Source: Acinetobacter sp. ANC 4470 (GTDB lineage Bacteria > Pseudomonadota > Gammaproteobacteria > Pseudomonadales > Moraxellaceae). From it: 64,000 bases of DNA. A program made the translations under genes and the position numbers. The stretch is from NCBI RefSeq assembly GCF_002135335.1, contig NZ_NEGC01000007.1, forward strand, positions 1 through 64,000. The letters run 5' to 3'. The notes under the pieces are model-generated. The model was not told the origin of the DNA. It was given only the letters and a program-made list of their open reading frames with translations, and ran no database searches. Positions 10,116 to 20,301 of this stretch are shown piece after piece; the stretch's first letter is position 1; each line of letters starts with the position of its first letter.

Positions 10116-10170
10116 ACGGGTAAATCATGCTTTTGGCACTTGAGCTTTCTACTCAATTTGATTTACCCGT
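10116..10170 (-). promoter_or_regulatory. Long inverted repeat in the cycA leader
   Basis: ACGGGTAAATCA (10116-10127) and its exact complement (10159-10170) flank 31 bases that hold a second small stem (TTGAG/CTCAA). It ends about 30 bases before the cycA start codon on the minus strand. No T run follows, so it looks more like mRNA structure in the leader or a processing site that separates cycA expression from ridA-dadX-dadA than a terminator. Confidence 0.5.
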
Positions 10171-10243
10171 CCAAGAATGAAACGAAATGGATTACATTTC
10201 AGCTTCATTCTGAGTGTTTCATTTGTTTCTCAACAACATCACA

Positions 10244-10603
10244 TTACTTTTGTGCTGCTGTTACTGCGATTTCAATCAGCCAATTTGGATTAACTAAATC
10301 GGCTTGAATTGTTGCGCGCGAAGGTGCCACACAACCTTGAAGCCAGTCAATCCAAATTGCATTTACTGTGGAAAAATCTGCTAAGTTTTTTAAATAAATT
10401 TGAACAGACAATAAACGTGTCTTATCTGTATTGGCCAATGCCAGTAATTCATCAATGGTCGCTAAGATTTCACGCGTTTGTCCAGCAACATCTGCATCAG
10501 TATTTTTTGGCACTTGGCCTGATAAATACACCACCTGATTAAACACGGTTACAGCACTCATTACTTCGTTGCTGTTGATCTTTTGAATATCATTGTTTGA
10601 CAT
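10244..10603 (-). CDS. RidA/YjgF-family enamine/imine deaminase
   Basis: A 119-residue RidA (YjgF/YER057c/UK114) protein. Family members hydrolyse reactive enamine/imine intermediates released by PLP enzymes. The conserved arginine near the C-terminus is present (CVAPSRATIQADL), with the terminal IEIAVTA strand. ATG 10603 is chosen: it has AAGGA about 8 bases upstream, while the longer frame would run back into dadX. The gene starts 10 bases after the dadX stop and shares its transcript. By neighbourhood it probably clears 2-iminopropionate-type products of DadA/DadX; that is inference. Confidence 0.87.
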   Translation of the reverse strand: MSNNDIQKINSNEVMSAVTVFNQVVYLSGQVPKNTDADVAGQTREILATIDELLALANTDKTRLLSVQIYLKNLADFSTVNAIWIDWLQGCVAPSRATIQADLVNPNWLIEIAVTAAQK

Positions 10604-10613
10604 GCTTATGTCC

Positions 10614-11714
10614 TTATTTTTGATTGATAAAATTGACACGCGCGGTGACCGCACACATCAGTTCATAGCCGATTGTTCCTGAACTTGCAGCGACTTCATC
10701 GATTGGAAGAATCGTTCCATTGGACGATTTCCCCCAAAGCACAACCTCGCTCCCGACATCCGCATCTTTAATATTTGAAATATCTACTGCGAGCATATCC
10801 ATACTGATACGCCCAATAATTGTGGTTTGAATTGAATTCACCAGTACAGGCGTTCCCGTTGGTGAAATGCGTTGATATCCATCGGCATAACCACAGGCCA
10901 CAATGCCGATTTTCATCGCTTGCTCTGCAATAAAAGTCGAGCCATAGCCCACGCTGTCCTGATTTTGGATGTGTTGAATGGCAATAATTTCACTGCGCAA
11001 GCTCATGCTTGGCTGTAAATTCCAATCTTGAATGGTATGTGCTGGATAATCTGGGGAGCTACCATAAAGCATAATACCACTGCGTACAGTGTCTGAATGT
11101 AGGGCTGAATGTCTGAGAATCGCAGCACTATTACACACCGTTCTTTCACCAGGTAAATCGCGAATCGTTTCTTCAAAAATGCTGAATTGATAGTCAATAC
11201 CAGACTCACCAAAACGATCACTGTCTGCATCCGAAAAATGCATCATATGAGTGATGGTTTGAATTTGAGCAAGTTGATTGAGTCTTTGCCAAGCATGTTG
11301 ATAATGTTCAGGATTGAAACCTAAACGGTTCATTCCACTATTCATTTTTAAATAAACATCAAAATGAGCAACTTGATGAAATTGCTCAATCCAACTGATT
11401 TGATGTTCACTATGAATGGTAAAACTCAAATTTAAATCAAGACAATCCTGTAAATCCTGTGCTGAGAAAATACCTTCCAATAATAAAATTTCGCCTGCCC
11501 AGCCTAGCTCACGTAATCGTCTAGCTTCTGCGATATCCAATAATGCAAAACCATCTGCCGTTTTAAATGACGAATAGACATTTTCGATACCATGACCATA
11601 AGCATTCGCTTTGACCACAGCAAAGACTTTACTATTTGGCATGTGTTGTTTTGCAATATTCAAATTATGCTGCAATGCCTCACGATGAATGATTGCAGTA
11701 ATTGGGCGTGGCAT
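10614..11714 (-). CDS. dadX: Catabolic alanine racemase
   Basis: A PLP-dependent fold-type III racemase that converts L-alanine to D-alanine for oxidation by DadA. The 366-residue product shows the PLP lysine Lys35 in VVKANAYGHG, the second catalytic tyrosine in SVGYGSTF, and GRISMDMLAVD typical of alanine racemases. Placement between dadA (35 bases upstream) and ridA/cycA identifies it as the catabolic DadX rather than the biosynthetic Alr. ATG 11714 has AAGGAA upstream. Confidence 0.93.
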   Translation of the reverse strand: MPRPITAIIHREALQHNLNIAKQHMPNSKVFAVVKANAYGHGIENVYSSFKTADGFALLDIAEARRLRELGWAGEILLLEGIFSAQDLQDCLDLNLSFTIHSEHQISWIEQFHQVAHFDVYLKMNSGMNRLGFNPEHYQHAWQRLNQLAQIQTITHMMHFSDADSDRFGESGIDYQFSIFEETIRDLPGERTVCNSAAILRHSALHSDTVRSGIMLYGSSPDYPAHTIQDWNLQPSMSLRSEIIAIQHIQNQDSVGYGSTFIAEQAMKIGIVACGYADGYQRISPTGTPVLVNSIQTTIIGRISMDMLAVDISNIKDADVGSEVVLWGKSSNGTILPIDEVAASSGTIGYELMCAVTARVNFINQK

Positions 11715-11749
11715 TTTATTCTTCCTTGAATAATCAATTTTAAATGATT

Positions 11750-13009
11750 TTATGCAGCATGTGGATAGCGCTGAATAGACAAGCCATCCGTACTAATATC
11801 TGGCTTATGATTCATGACCAGATCACTAATTAACTTGCCTGAACCACATGCCATGGTCCAACCTAACGTGCCATGACCAGTATTTAAGAACAAATTCTTA
11901 TAAGCTGTTGCACCAATGATTGGTGTGCTATCAGGCGTCATTGGACGCAAACCGGTCCAGAAAGAAGCCTGTGCTAAGTCACCACCTGGAAATAAGTCTT
12001 GGGTGACCATTTCTAAGGTTGCACGGCGGTCTGTATTTAGACCATGATTAAATCCACTCAATTCCGCCATACCACCAACACGAATACGTTGATCAAAACG
12101 TGTAATCGCAATTTTGTAGGTTTCATCCAGAACAGTCGATTGCGGTGCAAAAGCAGGATCAACAATAGGAATTGTGAGTGAATAGCCTTTCACGGGATAC
12201 ACAGGTAAATTTAAATTGAGTGGTTTAAGGAAGTCACGCGAGTAGCTACCAAATGCCAAGACGTAACGATCCGCAGTCAGGACTTGACCATCAACCACAA
12301 CACCTTTAATTTCATCGCCTTCAACCACAAGTCTTTCAACATTTTGATTAAATTTGAAATCGACACCTAAATCTTTGGCTAAATTTGCTAAGGCATTGGT
12401 AAATAAATAACAGTCACCTGTTTCATCATTTGGCAAATGCAAACCACCGACCAATTTATCTTTGGCATGTTCTAAAGCAGGCTCTACTTTTGCAAGTTCA
12501 TCTTTAAGCAAAAGTTCATAATCCACACCACACTCTTTAAGTACTTGAATATCACGTTGTACCGCATCAAGCTGAGCTTCATTACGGAATACTTGTAGTG
12601 TGCCTTTAGAACGATGTTCGTAACTGATTCCAGTCTCTTTTCGCAGCTCTCTTAAACAATCACGACTATATTCTGCAACACGCGTCATACGCTCTTTATT
12701 AATGGCATAACTATTTGGATTGCAGTTTTTAAGCATTTGCGCCATCCAATTCAATTGCCAAATACTGCCATCAATATTAATGGCAAGTGGCGCATGATGT
12801 TGGAACATCCATTTTACAGCTTTAAAAGGAATCCCTGGTGCAGCCCAAGGTGTAGAATATCCAGGTGAAATTTGTCCTGCATTACCAAAACTGGTTTCTT
12901 CTGCTGGACCAGATTGGCGGTCTAAAACAGTTACGGTTGCTCCCTGCTGCGCTAGGTAATACGCACTTGCAACACCAATAACACCACTACCTAAGACAAT
13001 TACACGCAT
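11750..13009 (-). CDS. dadA: D-amino acid dehydrogenase (D-alanine oxidation)
   Basis: A FAD-dependent inner-membrane-associated dehydrogenase that oxidises D-alanine and other D-amino acids to 2-oxo acids and ammonia, feeding electrons to quinones. The 419-residue protein has an N-terminal dinucleotide fold [16 protein letters not shown], the DAO-family [12 protein letters not shown], and the C-terminal FAD contact [17 protein letters not shown]. It is the first gene of the dadA-dadX-ridA-cycA set and is divergent from an Lrp-type regulator 138 bases away. ATG 13009 has AAGGAAGAGCG upstream. Confidence 0.95.
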   Translation of the reverse strand: MRVIVLGSGVIGVASAYYLAQQGATVTVLDRQSGPAEETSFGNAGQISPGYSTPWAAPGIPFKAVKWMFQHHAPLAINIDGSIWQLNWMAQMLKNCNPNSYAINKERMTRVAEYSRDCLRELRKETGISYEHRSKGTLQVFRNEAQLDAVQRDIQVLKECGVDYELLLKDELAKVEPALEHAKDKLVGGLHLPNDETGDCYLFTNALANLAKDLGVDFKFNQNVERLVVEGDEIKGVVVDGQVLTADRYVLAFGSYSRDFLKPLNLNLPVYPVKGYSLTIPIVDPAFAPQSTVLDETYKIAITRFDQRIRVGGMAELSGFNHGLNTDRRATLEMVTQDLFPGGDLAQASFWTGLRPMTPDSTPIIGATAYKNLFLNTGHGTLGWTMACGSGKLISDLVMNHKPDISTDGLSIQRYPHAA

Positions 13010-13147
13010 CGCTCTTCCTTTACGTATATTTAGTTTATTTAACTAGTATATTTCGCAATAAATAGTTTTTTTCACTGTTTTAAGCACTATAATGTAGTTA
13101 AATTAATAAATTTAGGGTGAAATAACTCTAAAAAAAGGAAAAAACTG

Positions 13148-13612
13148 ATGCGTAAATTAGATCGAATTGATCATCAAATTTTAGAGATCTTGCAACGTGA
13201 TGGGCGGATTGCAATTAGTGAGTTGGCATCTCGGATTAACTTATCCACCACACCCTGTTCTGAACGCGTGAAGCGTTTAGAACGTGATGGCATTATCATG
13301 GGCTACTATGCTCGGCTTAACCCTGAACTGGTGAATCGTAATTTATTGGTTTTTCTAGAAATTAAATTATCGGCTAAATCTGGCGATGTATTTGATCAGG
13401 TTGCCCGAGACCTAATTGAAATTCCAGAAGTATTGGAATGTCACCTTATTTCAGGTGAATTCGATTATTTGGTCAAAGCACGACTAAAAGAAATGAGTGC
13501 ATATCGTCGCTTATTGGGTGACTTACTGAAAAAGTTGCCATCATCAGCATCATCACATAGCTATATCGTAATGGAAGAAGTGAAAGAAACACTGTATCTA
13601 GATTTGAGATAA
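13148..13612 (+). CDS. lrp: Lrp/AsnC-family transcriptional regulator, probable dad operon regulator
   Basis: A 154-residue feast/famine regulator: N-terminal winged helix-turn-helix (LDRIDHQILEILQRDGRIAISELASRINLS, then TPCSERVKRLERDGII) and a C-terminal RAM ligand-binding domain from about residue 65. Divergence from dadA and the known Lrp control of dad operons in enterobacteria and pseudomonads suggest it activates dadAX in response to alanine or leucine. Start ATG 13148 follows AAAAAAGGAAAAAACTG. TATAAT lies about 55 bases upstream in the spacer. Whether it is the global Lrp or a dedicated paralogue (BkdR/DadR-like) is not resolvable here. Confidence 0.9.
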   Translation: MRKLDRIDHQILEILQRDGRIAISELASRINLSTTPCSERVKRLERDGIIMGYYARLNPELVNRNLLVFLEIKLSAKSGDVFDQVARDLIEIPEVLECHLISGEFDYLVKARLKEMSAYRRLLGDLLKKLPSSASSHSYIVMEEVKETLYLDLR

Positions 13613-13614
13613 AA

Positions 13615-13643
13615 TTTAAGACGATACTTCTGATCGTCTTAAA
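13615..13643 (+). terminator. Stem-loop after lrp
   Basis: TTTAAGACGAT and its complement enclose the loop ACTTCTG three bases after the lrp stop codon. The downstream T content is low, so terminator strength is uncertain. Confidence 0.5.
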
Positions 13644-13717
13644 TATAAATTCTAGCAAGACTTTGCGGTAAAGAAAGCTATTTACGCGTCAAAAATCACG
13701 AAATAGCTTGATCAGGG

Positions 13718-15237
<1,520 letters not shown>

Positions 15238-15252
15238 TTTTCCAATGGATTC

Positions 15253-15294
15253 AAACCTGATCATCAATACTTTTTTAGCTTTGAAATCAGGTTT
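15253..15294 (+). terminator. Possible thiD terminator, long-loop stem
   Basis: AAACCTGAT (15253-15261) and ATCAGGTTT (15286-15294) form a 9-bp stem with a 24-base loop 15 bases after the thiD stop, followed by only a short T run. Immediately after is the 14-base perfect palindrome ATTACAGCTGTAAT (15301-15314). Confidence 0.45.
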
Positions 15295-15320
15295 TACCCC
15301 ATTACAGCTGTAATAGATGT

Positions 15321-15437
15321 TTCATTGATTCATTGATTCATTGATTCATTGATTCATTGATTCATTGATTCATTGATTCATTGATTCATTGATTCATTGA
15401 TTCATTGATTCATTGATTCATTGATTCATTGATTCAT
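15321..15437. repeat. Octanucleotide tandem repeat (TTCATTGA, about 14.6 copies)
   Basis: From 15321 to 15437 the 8-base unit TTCATTGA repeats without a single mismatch. Because 8 is not a multiple of 3, every reading frame on both strands meets a TGA each 24 bases, so the array is not coding. It lies between thiD and the next gene, about 240 bases before that start. Perfect short-unit arrays of this size are typically length-variable by slipped-strand mispairing. Confidence 0.98.
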
Positions 15438-15464
15438 AAAAAAGTATGTGTTAACACATACTTT
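15438..15464 (-). terminator. Perfect 24-bp palindrome with a minus-strand T run
   Basis: AAAGTATGTGTT followed at once by its exact complement (15441-15464). On the minus strand it is followed by TTTTTT (complement of 15438-15443), so it reads as an intrinsic terminator for leftward transcription. No leftward protein gene is upstream of it. Confidence 0.55.
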
Positions 15465-15678
15465 GGTGTAAATATTAATTTAGTCTAAGGTCTGTTGATA
15501 TTTACTGTACAACAAATAGCGAGTCAGTAAAATTCAAACGCCAAACCCAATTTACACTCAAATATATCTGTAGTTCATTCGGTCAATACCGAAACTGACT
15601 CATTTAAACAGCTTTAATTTTATTACTCTCTAAAACTATGGGTACAATACTGTTGAACTTATTGATTTAGATTCATCC
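15465..15678. other. Intergenic region without a recognised gene
   Basis: No open reading frame is supported. It contains a 6-bp-arm hairpin TTCGGTCAATACCGAA at 15578-15593 and, near 15654, a TACAAT that may be part of the promoter for the gene starting at 15679. With the leftward terminator at 15438 it could encode a small minus-strand RNA; that is only a suggestion. Confidence 0.35.
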
Positions 15679-16548
15679 ATGTTCGACAGTATTGCCCAAA
15701 CCATCGCTTATCAAAAATTAACGCTTGATGTCTCAGTCAGTCTGAGCATTAAACGGCTGGATCAAATTCATCCGCAAATTTCGGGCAATAAATTTTTTAA
15801 ACTGAAATACAACTTCCTTGAAGCACAAAAACAAGGCTTTGAGAAAGTACTAACCTTTGGTGGAGCTTATTCCAATCATATTGCTGCCACTGCCTATGCA
15901 GCACACCTATTTGGTCTAAAAAGTGTTGGAATCATTCGCGGTGAAGAACTGAGTAATAAAGTACTTAATTCAACATTAAGCACGGCGCAACACTTCGGCA
16001 TGCAACTGCATTTTGTCTCACGTGAACACTATCGACAAAAAGATCAGCCTGAATATTTACCAGAATTGAAACAACAGTTTCCTGAACATTATATTATTCC
16101 TGAAGGTGGAACCAATGCGCTTGCAATCCAAGGCTGTCAGGAAATATTAAGCGCAGATGATCGACAAAATTATGATGTAATTTGCTGTGCAGTTGGAACT
16201 GGCGGCACTATTTCAGGACTGATTGAAGCAAGTGCAGCGCATCAAAGAATTTTGGGTTTTTCTGCGTTAAAAGGTGATTTTTTATCGCATGAGGTTGCCC
16301 AATATACGGTCAAAAAAAACTGGAACATCACGGATGATTATTGTTTTGGCGGTTATGCAAAAGCGCCTGTAGAACTTATGCAATTTATCGAAAAATTTGA
16401 ACAGGATTTTGCTATTCCTTTGGAACAGGTCTATACCGGAAAAATGTTCTATGGTGTTTTTGATTTAATTCAAAAAAAATACTTCCCCCTAAATACAAGA
16501 ATTTTGATCATTCATAGCGGTGGTTTGCAAGGCAGAACCTTCAAATAA
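15679..16548 (+). CDS. PLP-dependent D-cysteine desulfhydrase / ACC deaminase-like protein
   Basis: A 289-residue fold-type II PLP enzyme of the 1-aminocyclopropane-1-carboxylate deaminase/D-cysteine desulfhydrase family. The PLP lysine is in ISGNKFFKLKYN (about residue 38), the substrate loop in TFGGAYSNHIAATAYAA, the phosphate-binding glycine loop in AVGTGGTISGL, and the C-terminal HSGGLQG is typical. It is somewhat shorter than the usual 325-340 residues, as in several Acinetobacter homologues. Whether it acts on D-cysteine or ACC cannot be told. Single gene, about 65 bases before the BaiN-like gene on the same strand. Confidence 0.83.
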   Translation: MFDSIAQTIAYQKLTLDVSVSLSIKRLDQIHPQISGNKFFKLKYNFLEAQKQGFEKVLTFGGAYSNHIAATAYAAHLFGLKSVGIIRGEELSNKVLNSTLSTAQHFGMQLHFVSREHYRQKDQPEYLPELKQQFPEHYIIPEGGTNALAIQGCQEILSADDRQNYDVICCAVGTGGTISGLIEASAAHQRILGFSALKGDFLSHEVAQYTVKKNWNITDDYCFGGYAKAPVELMQFIEKFEQDFAIPLEQVYTGKMFYGVFDLIQKKYFPLNTRILIIHSGGLQGRTFK

Positions 16549-16614
16549 GATCAAACCTGAAATTGACTGCAAAATTGTCTATAATGCCCTGCTTTTATCT
16601 CCCGTGAGTTTTTC

Positions 16615-17814
16615 ATGTCTTCAAATCAATATGATGTCATTGTTTTAGGTGCAGGTGCGTCAGGTTTGATGACCGCCTATATGGCTGCCGAACGTGGTCG
16701 TAAAGTTCTGGTACTTGAAAAAGCCAATAAAGTAGGTAAAAAAATTCTCATGTCTGGTGGCGGTAAATGTAACTTCACCAACCTGTATGTCGAACCTGAA
16801 AATTTTATTTCACACAATCCGCATTTTGTCATTTCTGCCCTGACACGCTATACCAATTGGGACTTTATTGGTTTGGTCTGCCAACATGGCATTGCATACG
16901 AAGAACGCAAGCATGGTCAGCTTTTCACCCTAAATGGTGCCAAAGAAATTTTAGCCATGCTGTTAGCTGAATGCGATAAAACAGGCTTAGTCGAGATTAA
17001 AACCAGTTGTGAAGTCAAAGCGGTAACCTCAATCGCCGATCAAGATTTTCAGGTAACAACTACACTCGGTCAGTTTAAAGCTGAATCAGTCGTGGTCGCA
17101 TCAGGTGGTTTATCTGTTCCGACCTTAGGCGGTTCAGGCATTGGTTATGACATCGCTAAGCAATTTGGGCATCATATTCACCAGACTCGGGCTGGCTTAG
17201 TTCCATTTACCTTTTCCGATCAGTTTAAGGAAGTTACCACACGTTTAAGTGGTAATGCTGTCGATGCAACATTATCTAATGACTTAAACAGCTTTACCGA
17301 AGCATTGTTATTCACCCATCGTGGTTTAAGTGGGCCAAGTTCTTTGCAACTTTCGAACTATTGGGATGTCGGTCAAAGCTTTAAAATCAACTTCCTGCCT
17401 TATCTAGATTTACTCGACTTCTTTAAAGTGAAGAAACAAAGCCAACCAAAAGTTCTGCTGCGTACTTTATTGATTGAACATTTACCGAAAAGTGTCGTTT
17501 TAGAATTACAAAGCCTAATTTGGGCTGAATCAGCCGATATGGCTATTGGTAATTTGAGCGATGATAAATTAGAACAAATTGCCAATCGTTTACATGCTTT
17601 TGAAGTCAAACCATCTGGAACTGAAGGCTATCGTACTGCGGAAGTGACCTTGGGCGGTGTCGATACTACAGAAGTATCCTCTAAAACAATGGAAAGTAAG
17701 AAGCAAAAAGGTTTGTACTTTATCGGTGAAATTTTAGATGTTTCAGGACATTTAGGTGGCTTTAATTTTCAATGGGCATGGGCGTCTGCACATGCCGCAT
17801 CGCAATATGTTTAA
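16615..17814 (+). CDS. BaiN/YhiN-family FAD-dependent oxidoreductase
   Basis: A 399-residue flavoprotein of the HI0933/YhiN/BaiN family. The N-terminal Rossmann motif VLGAGASGLMTAYMAAERG binds FAD; KILMSGGGKCNFTN and the C-terminal IGEILDVSGHLGGFNFQWAWASA are signatures of the family. The physiological substrate of most members is unknown; the name BaiN comes from a bile-acid reductase. TATAAT lies about 35 bases before the ATG. Confidence 0.85.
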   Translation: MSSNQYDVIVLGAGASGLMTAYMAAERGRKVLVLEKANKVGKKILMSGGGKCNFTNLYVEPENFISHNPHFVISALTRYTNWDFIGLVCQHGIAYEERKHGQLFTLNGAKEILAMLLAECDKTGLVEIKTSCEVKAVTSIADQDFQVTTTLGQFKAESVVVASGGLSVPTLGGSGIGYDIAKQFGHHIHQTRAGLVPFTFSDQFKEVTTRLSGNAVDATLSNDLNSFTEALLFTHRGLSGPSSLQLSNYWDVGQSFKINFLPYLDLLDFFKVKKQSQPKVLLRTLLIEHLPKSVVLELQSLIWAESADMAIGNLSDDKLEQIANRLHAFEVKPSGTEGYRTAEVTLGGVDTTEVSSKTMESKKQKGLYFIGEILDVSGHLGGFNFQWAWASAHAASQYV

Positions 17815-17825
17815 TAAATACTGAA

Positions 17826-17981
17826 TTATTCCAAATAATCGGTACGCAATAAATCAACCTGTTTAGTCTGCTGTAAGCGAGCAATGGTGATCTCCATTTT
17901 AACCATTGCTTCAGCTATATGAGAAGGTTTATTGGCATCTCGTATCATCGAAAACGACTTTAAAATTTTATTCAATAACAT
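17826..17981 (-). CDS. Small protein of 51 residues, unknown
   Basis: An ATG frame on the minus strand starting MLLNKILKSFSMIRDANKPS and ending LLRTDYLE, with AAGGGA about 8 bases before the ATG. The product is amphipathic and helix-prone (HIAEAMVKMEITIARLQQTK), without a membrane segment. I do not recognise it. Strong ribosome binding site, intact frame and its lying in an otherwise empty 300-base gap convergent with the BaiN-like gene support it as real. Confidence 0.55.
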   Translation of the reverse strand: MLLNKILKSFSMIRDANKPSHIAEAMVKMEITIARLQQTKQVDLLRTDYLE

Positions 17982-18112
17982 AGTTTTTCCCTTTTATTAT
18001 TGCCCATCACTCATCCCAATATGATTTATACGTATTTCACCAACATTAATCTAAATGTTTATTTTTTATGAAATAGTCATTTATAAATAGCATAAAATAC
18101 TTTAAAAAACGA

Positions 18113-18298
18113 TCATTTATTCACTATTCTTTCATCTTGAGTCTCTGCTGATTGATCTACTGAATAATCATATTCTATCTGATCCGTTGGCTGCTTCGGT
18201 TTAGCAAATACAAATTTATATGCACTGATAAAGAAGCCTGCTGTAATTCCGGCAATTACAATCGGTGCTATAAATTTATTGGGTTCTTTTTTTGACAT
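18113..18298 (-). CDS. Small single-pass membrane protein of 61 residues, unknown
   Basis: MSKKEPNKFIAPIVIAGIT begins the product: a short basic N-terminus, one hydrophobic helix at about 9-30 ending FVFAKPKQP, then a polar acidic tail with DYSVDQSAETQDE. ATG 18298 is chosen because GAGGA sits 7 bases upstream; the longer frame starting at 18340 has no such site. It lies about 75 bases after the CmpX-like gene on the same strand and may share its transcript. Function unknown. Confidence 0.65.
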   Translation of the reverse strand: MSKKEPNKFIAPIVIAGITAGFFISAYKFVFAKPKQPTDQIEYDYSVDQSAETQDERIVNK

Positions 18299-18372
18299 CA
18301 CCATTTCCTCATTGAGCATAAAATCAAAGACCAACCACATAAATGTGATCGATCCCGAGTAAAATTTAAATC

Positions 18373-20070
18373 TTATTTCGGATCATCTTTAGGATGAAGA
18401 TCAATATCTGCTTCAGCCTCTCCTGTAGAGCCAAAAGGTTTATTTAAGGGTTTATGTGCTGGATCTACATCTGCTTGTGTAGATGAGACATCTGCTCTTT
18501 GGTATTCATCTGCCACCACGCTTGAATCGACCTGTTCTGCCAAAGGAGCAACGTGTTCTTCTTGTTTAGAGGAATCATGTAGCGGATTTGGTTTGCAGGC
18601 TTGTTTTTTAGCGTTATCCATTAAATCCGAAAGTAAACGCTCCGCAGGTTGACGACCGCCTAAACCAAATGCTAAAGCAAATGCGACTGCAACTGCACCT
18701 AGCGTTAAACCAAATGCCAAATTAACAATGGAATCTGCAATACCCATGGCACGTAAGCCCATAGCCACCACTAAGCCCATAATCAGTATGCGCACTAAAT
18801 TGGCTAACCAGCGTGAACTATTATATTCACCGCGCCCAATAACTTTCGCCACCATATTGGCAAGCCAAAAACCGACCAATAAAATAACTGCACCCAATAG
18901 AATATTGGCACCGAATTGGATAAACATGGAAATCAGTCCACTGACTTGTTCAAAGCCCAGTCGGTTTGCCGCTTCAGAAACTGCAAACAGCATGGTAAAG
19001 AAGACAATCAAGTAACCGACCATGCAAGACACTTTAGTGGTACCTAAAAAGCGCTGTACATCTAACTTAGCGGGTATTTCATCGACACCGGTTCCAGAGA
19101 TCACTTCGACCACCAGATTGGCGACAAAACGTGAAACCACATAAGCCAAAATTAAAATTAGTCCTGCCGCAATAATATGCGGTATTGCATTCATAATTTC
19201 ATACAACATCGCTGTAGCGGGTTGTGAAATTGCTTCAATGCCTAAGGTTTCAAACGCAATAATCAACGCGGTAATAATGATCATTGCAAAGACAAATGAA
19301 CCGAGCACTTGCGGCAAATTGGAGTTTTTAAATAGACCAATTTTCTGTGCTTGTTGTTGTAAATTTAAACTACTCACTAAGCCTTCAATAATACCGCGTA
19401 CAATTTTTGCCAAGATATAACCCACAAAAACAATAACAGCAGCAATAAAAATATTAGGTAAGAATGAAACCATTTCACCCAGCATATTTTGGATTGGGAA
19501 CAACAATCCGTTTAAGCCCAAAATAGACAAAACAATCGGTAGGAACAACAACAAAATAAGCCAATACACAATATCGCTAATATTTTGGCTAATTGGACTG
19601 ACGCCAGCATCAGCACTGAGTTTTTCATCTAGCTGTGTTCGATCGAGTAACTTTTGCAAGCCAACTTTGACCAAATTCGCCAAAATCCAACCAATCAACC
19701 CAACAACCAAAGCAGCTAAAAGCTGAGGAATAAAGAGCAAAAATTGTTGAAGCATATTACTAAATGGACCACTGACCCCAGTGAGATTCAGGACATTCAA
19801 TGCACCAATAACAGCAATGATCATCACGAGCCAAAAGACCACACGTGAAACAATACTTTCTACATTTGAACGATGCCCAGTGGCCGTTGAAAGCTTTTGG
19901 TTTGTTCCCAGTTTCTCTAAAACCTTCTTTACACCTGCTGTAATAACAAGTGCAATAATCCAACCAATCAATAAAATAGCAACAGCTGCTAGAATGGGAT
20001 GAAATTGATTCCAATAGTACATGGCATCAAACTCTGTACCTCTAGCGCCTCCAGAAAAATATTCATTCAT
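18373..20070 (-). CDS. CmpX-like mechanosensitive ion channel family protein
   Basis: A 565-residue inner-membrane protein with about eleven hydrophobic helices, built from repeated conserved TM-helix units (for example LLAALVVGLIGWILANLVKVGLQKLL and ILLGAVILLVGFWLANMVAKVIG, each of the form G-W/F-x-LA-x-V-K), then an MscS-like pore segment LAFGLTLGAVAVAFALAFGLGG and a cytoplasmic acidic tail of about 75 residues. This resembles Pseudomonas CmpX, which is linked to envelope stress. Small unknown membrane proteins flank it on the same strand. The channel activity is inferred from the family. Confidence 0.8.
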   Translation of the reverse strand: MNEYFSGGARGTEFDAMYYWNQFHPILAAVAILLIGWIIALVITAGVKKVLEKLGTNQKLSTATGHRSNVESIVSRVVFWLVMIIAVIGALNVLNLTGVSGPFSNMLQQFLLFIPQLLAALVVGLIGWILANLVKVGLQKLLDRTQLDEKLSADAGVSPISQNISDIVYWLILLLFLPIVLSILGLNGLLFPIQNMLGEMVSFLPNIFIAAVIVFVGYILAKIVRGIIEGLVSSLNLQQQAQKIGLFKNSNLPQVLGSFVFAMIIITALIIAFETLGIEAISQPATAMLYEIMNAIPHIIAAGLILILAYVVSRFVANLVVEVISGTGVDEIPAKLDVQRFLGTTKVSCMVGYLIVFFTMLFAVSEAANRLGFEQVSGLISMFIQFGANILLGAVILLVGFWLANMVAKVIGRGEYNSSRWLANLVRILIMGLVVAMGLRAMGIADSIVNLAFGLTLGAVAVAFALAFGLGGRQPAERLLSDLMDNAKKQACKPNPLHDSSKQEEHVAPLAEQVDSSVVADEYQRADVSSTQADVDPAHKPLNKPFGSTGEAEADIDLHPKDDPK

Positions 20071-20240
20071 GTTGTCACGTCCTCTTATTATTACTTATTA
20101 AAGTTTTACTGTGCATCAATCATGTAGTTCTCTTGATTGAACTCAACCTAAAATAATACAATTCAAAACACATTAGGTTTTGAATGTTTTTTAATCAACA
20201 CTAACCATCACAAATACAACAAAATGGTACATTAGATTGC

Positions 20241-20272
20241 AAAAAGCCCTAGTCTTTGCAGATTAGGGCTTT
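20241..20272 (-). terminator. Intrinsic terminator after the 90-residue gene
   Basis: On the minus strand AAAGCCCTAA, loop of about 11 bases, TAGGGCTTTTT, 30 bases after the stop codon at 20302. Confidence 0.85.
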
Positions 20273-20301
20273 AATAAAAAGATAAATAAGTTGCCAGTAA
20301 G

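Noticed and set aside
10614..10654. Upstream extension of the RidA-like gene into dadX
   Set aside because: The extra residues do not belong to the family and a good ribosome site precedes the ATG at 10603.
15321..15437. Regular repeat that might be taken for a CRISPR array
   Set aside because: The 8-base units abut without spacers and no cas gene is near; it is a simple tandem repeat.
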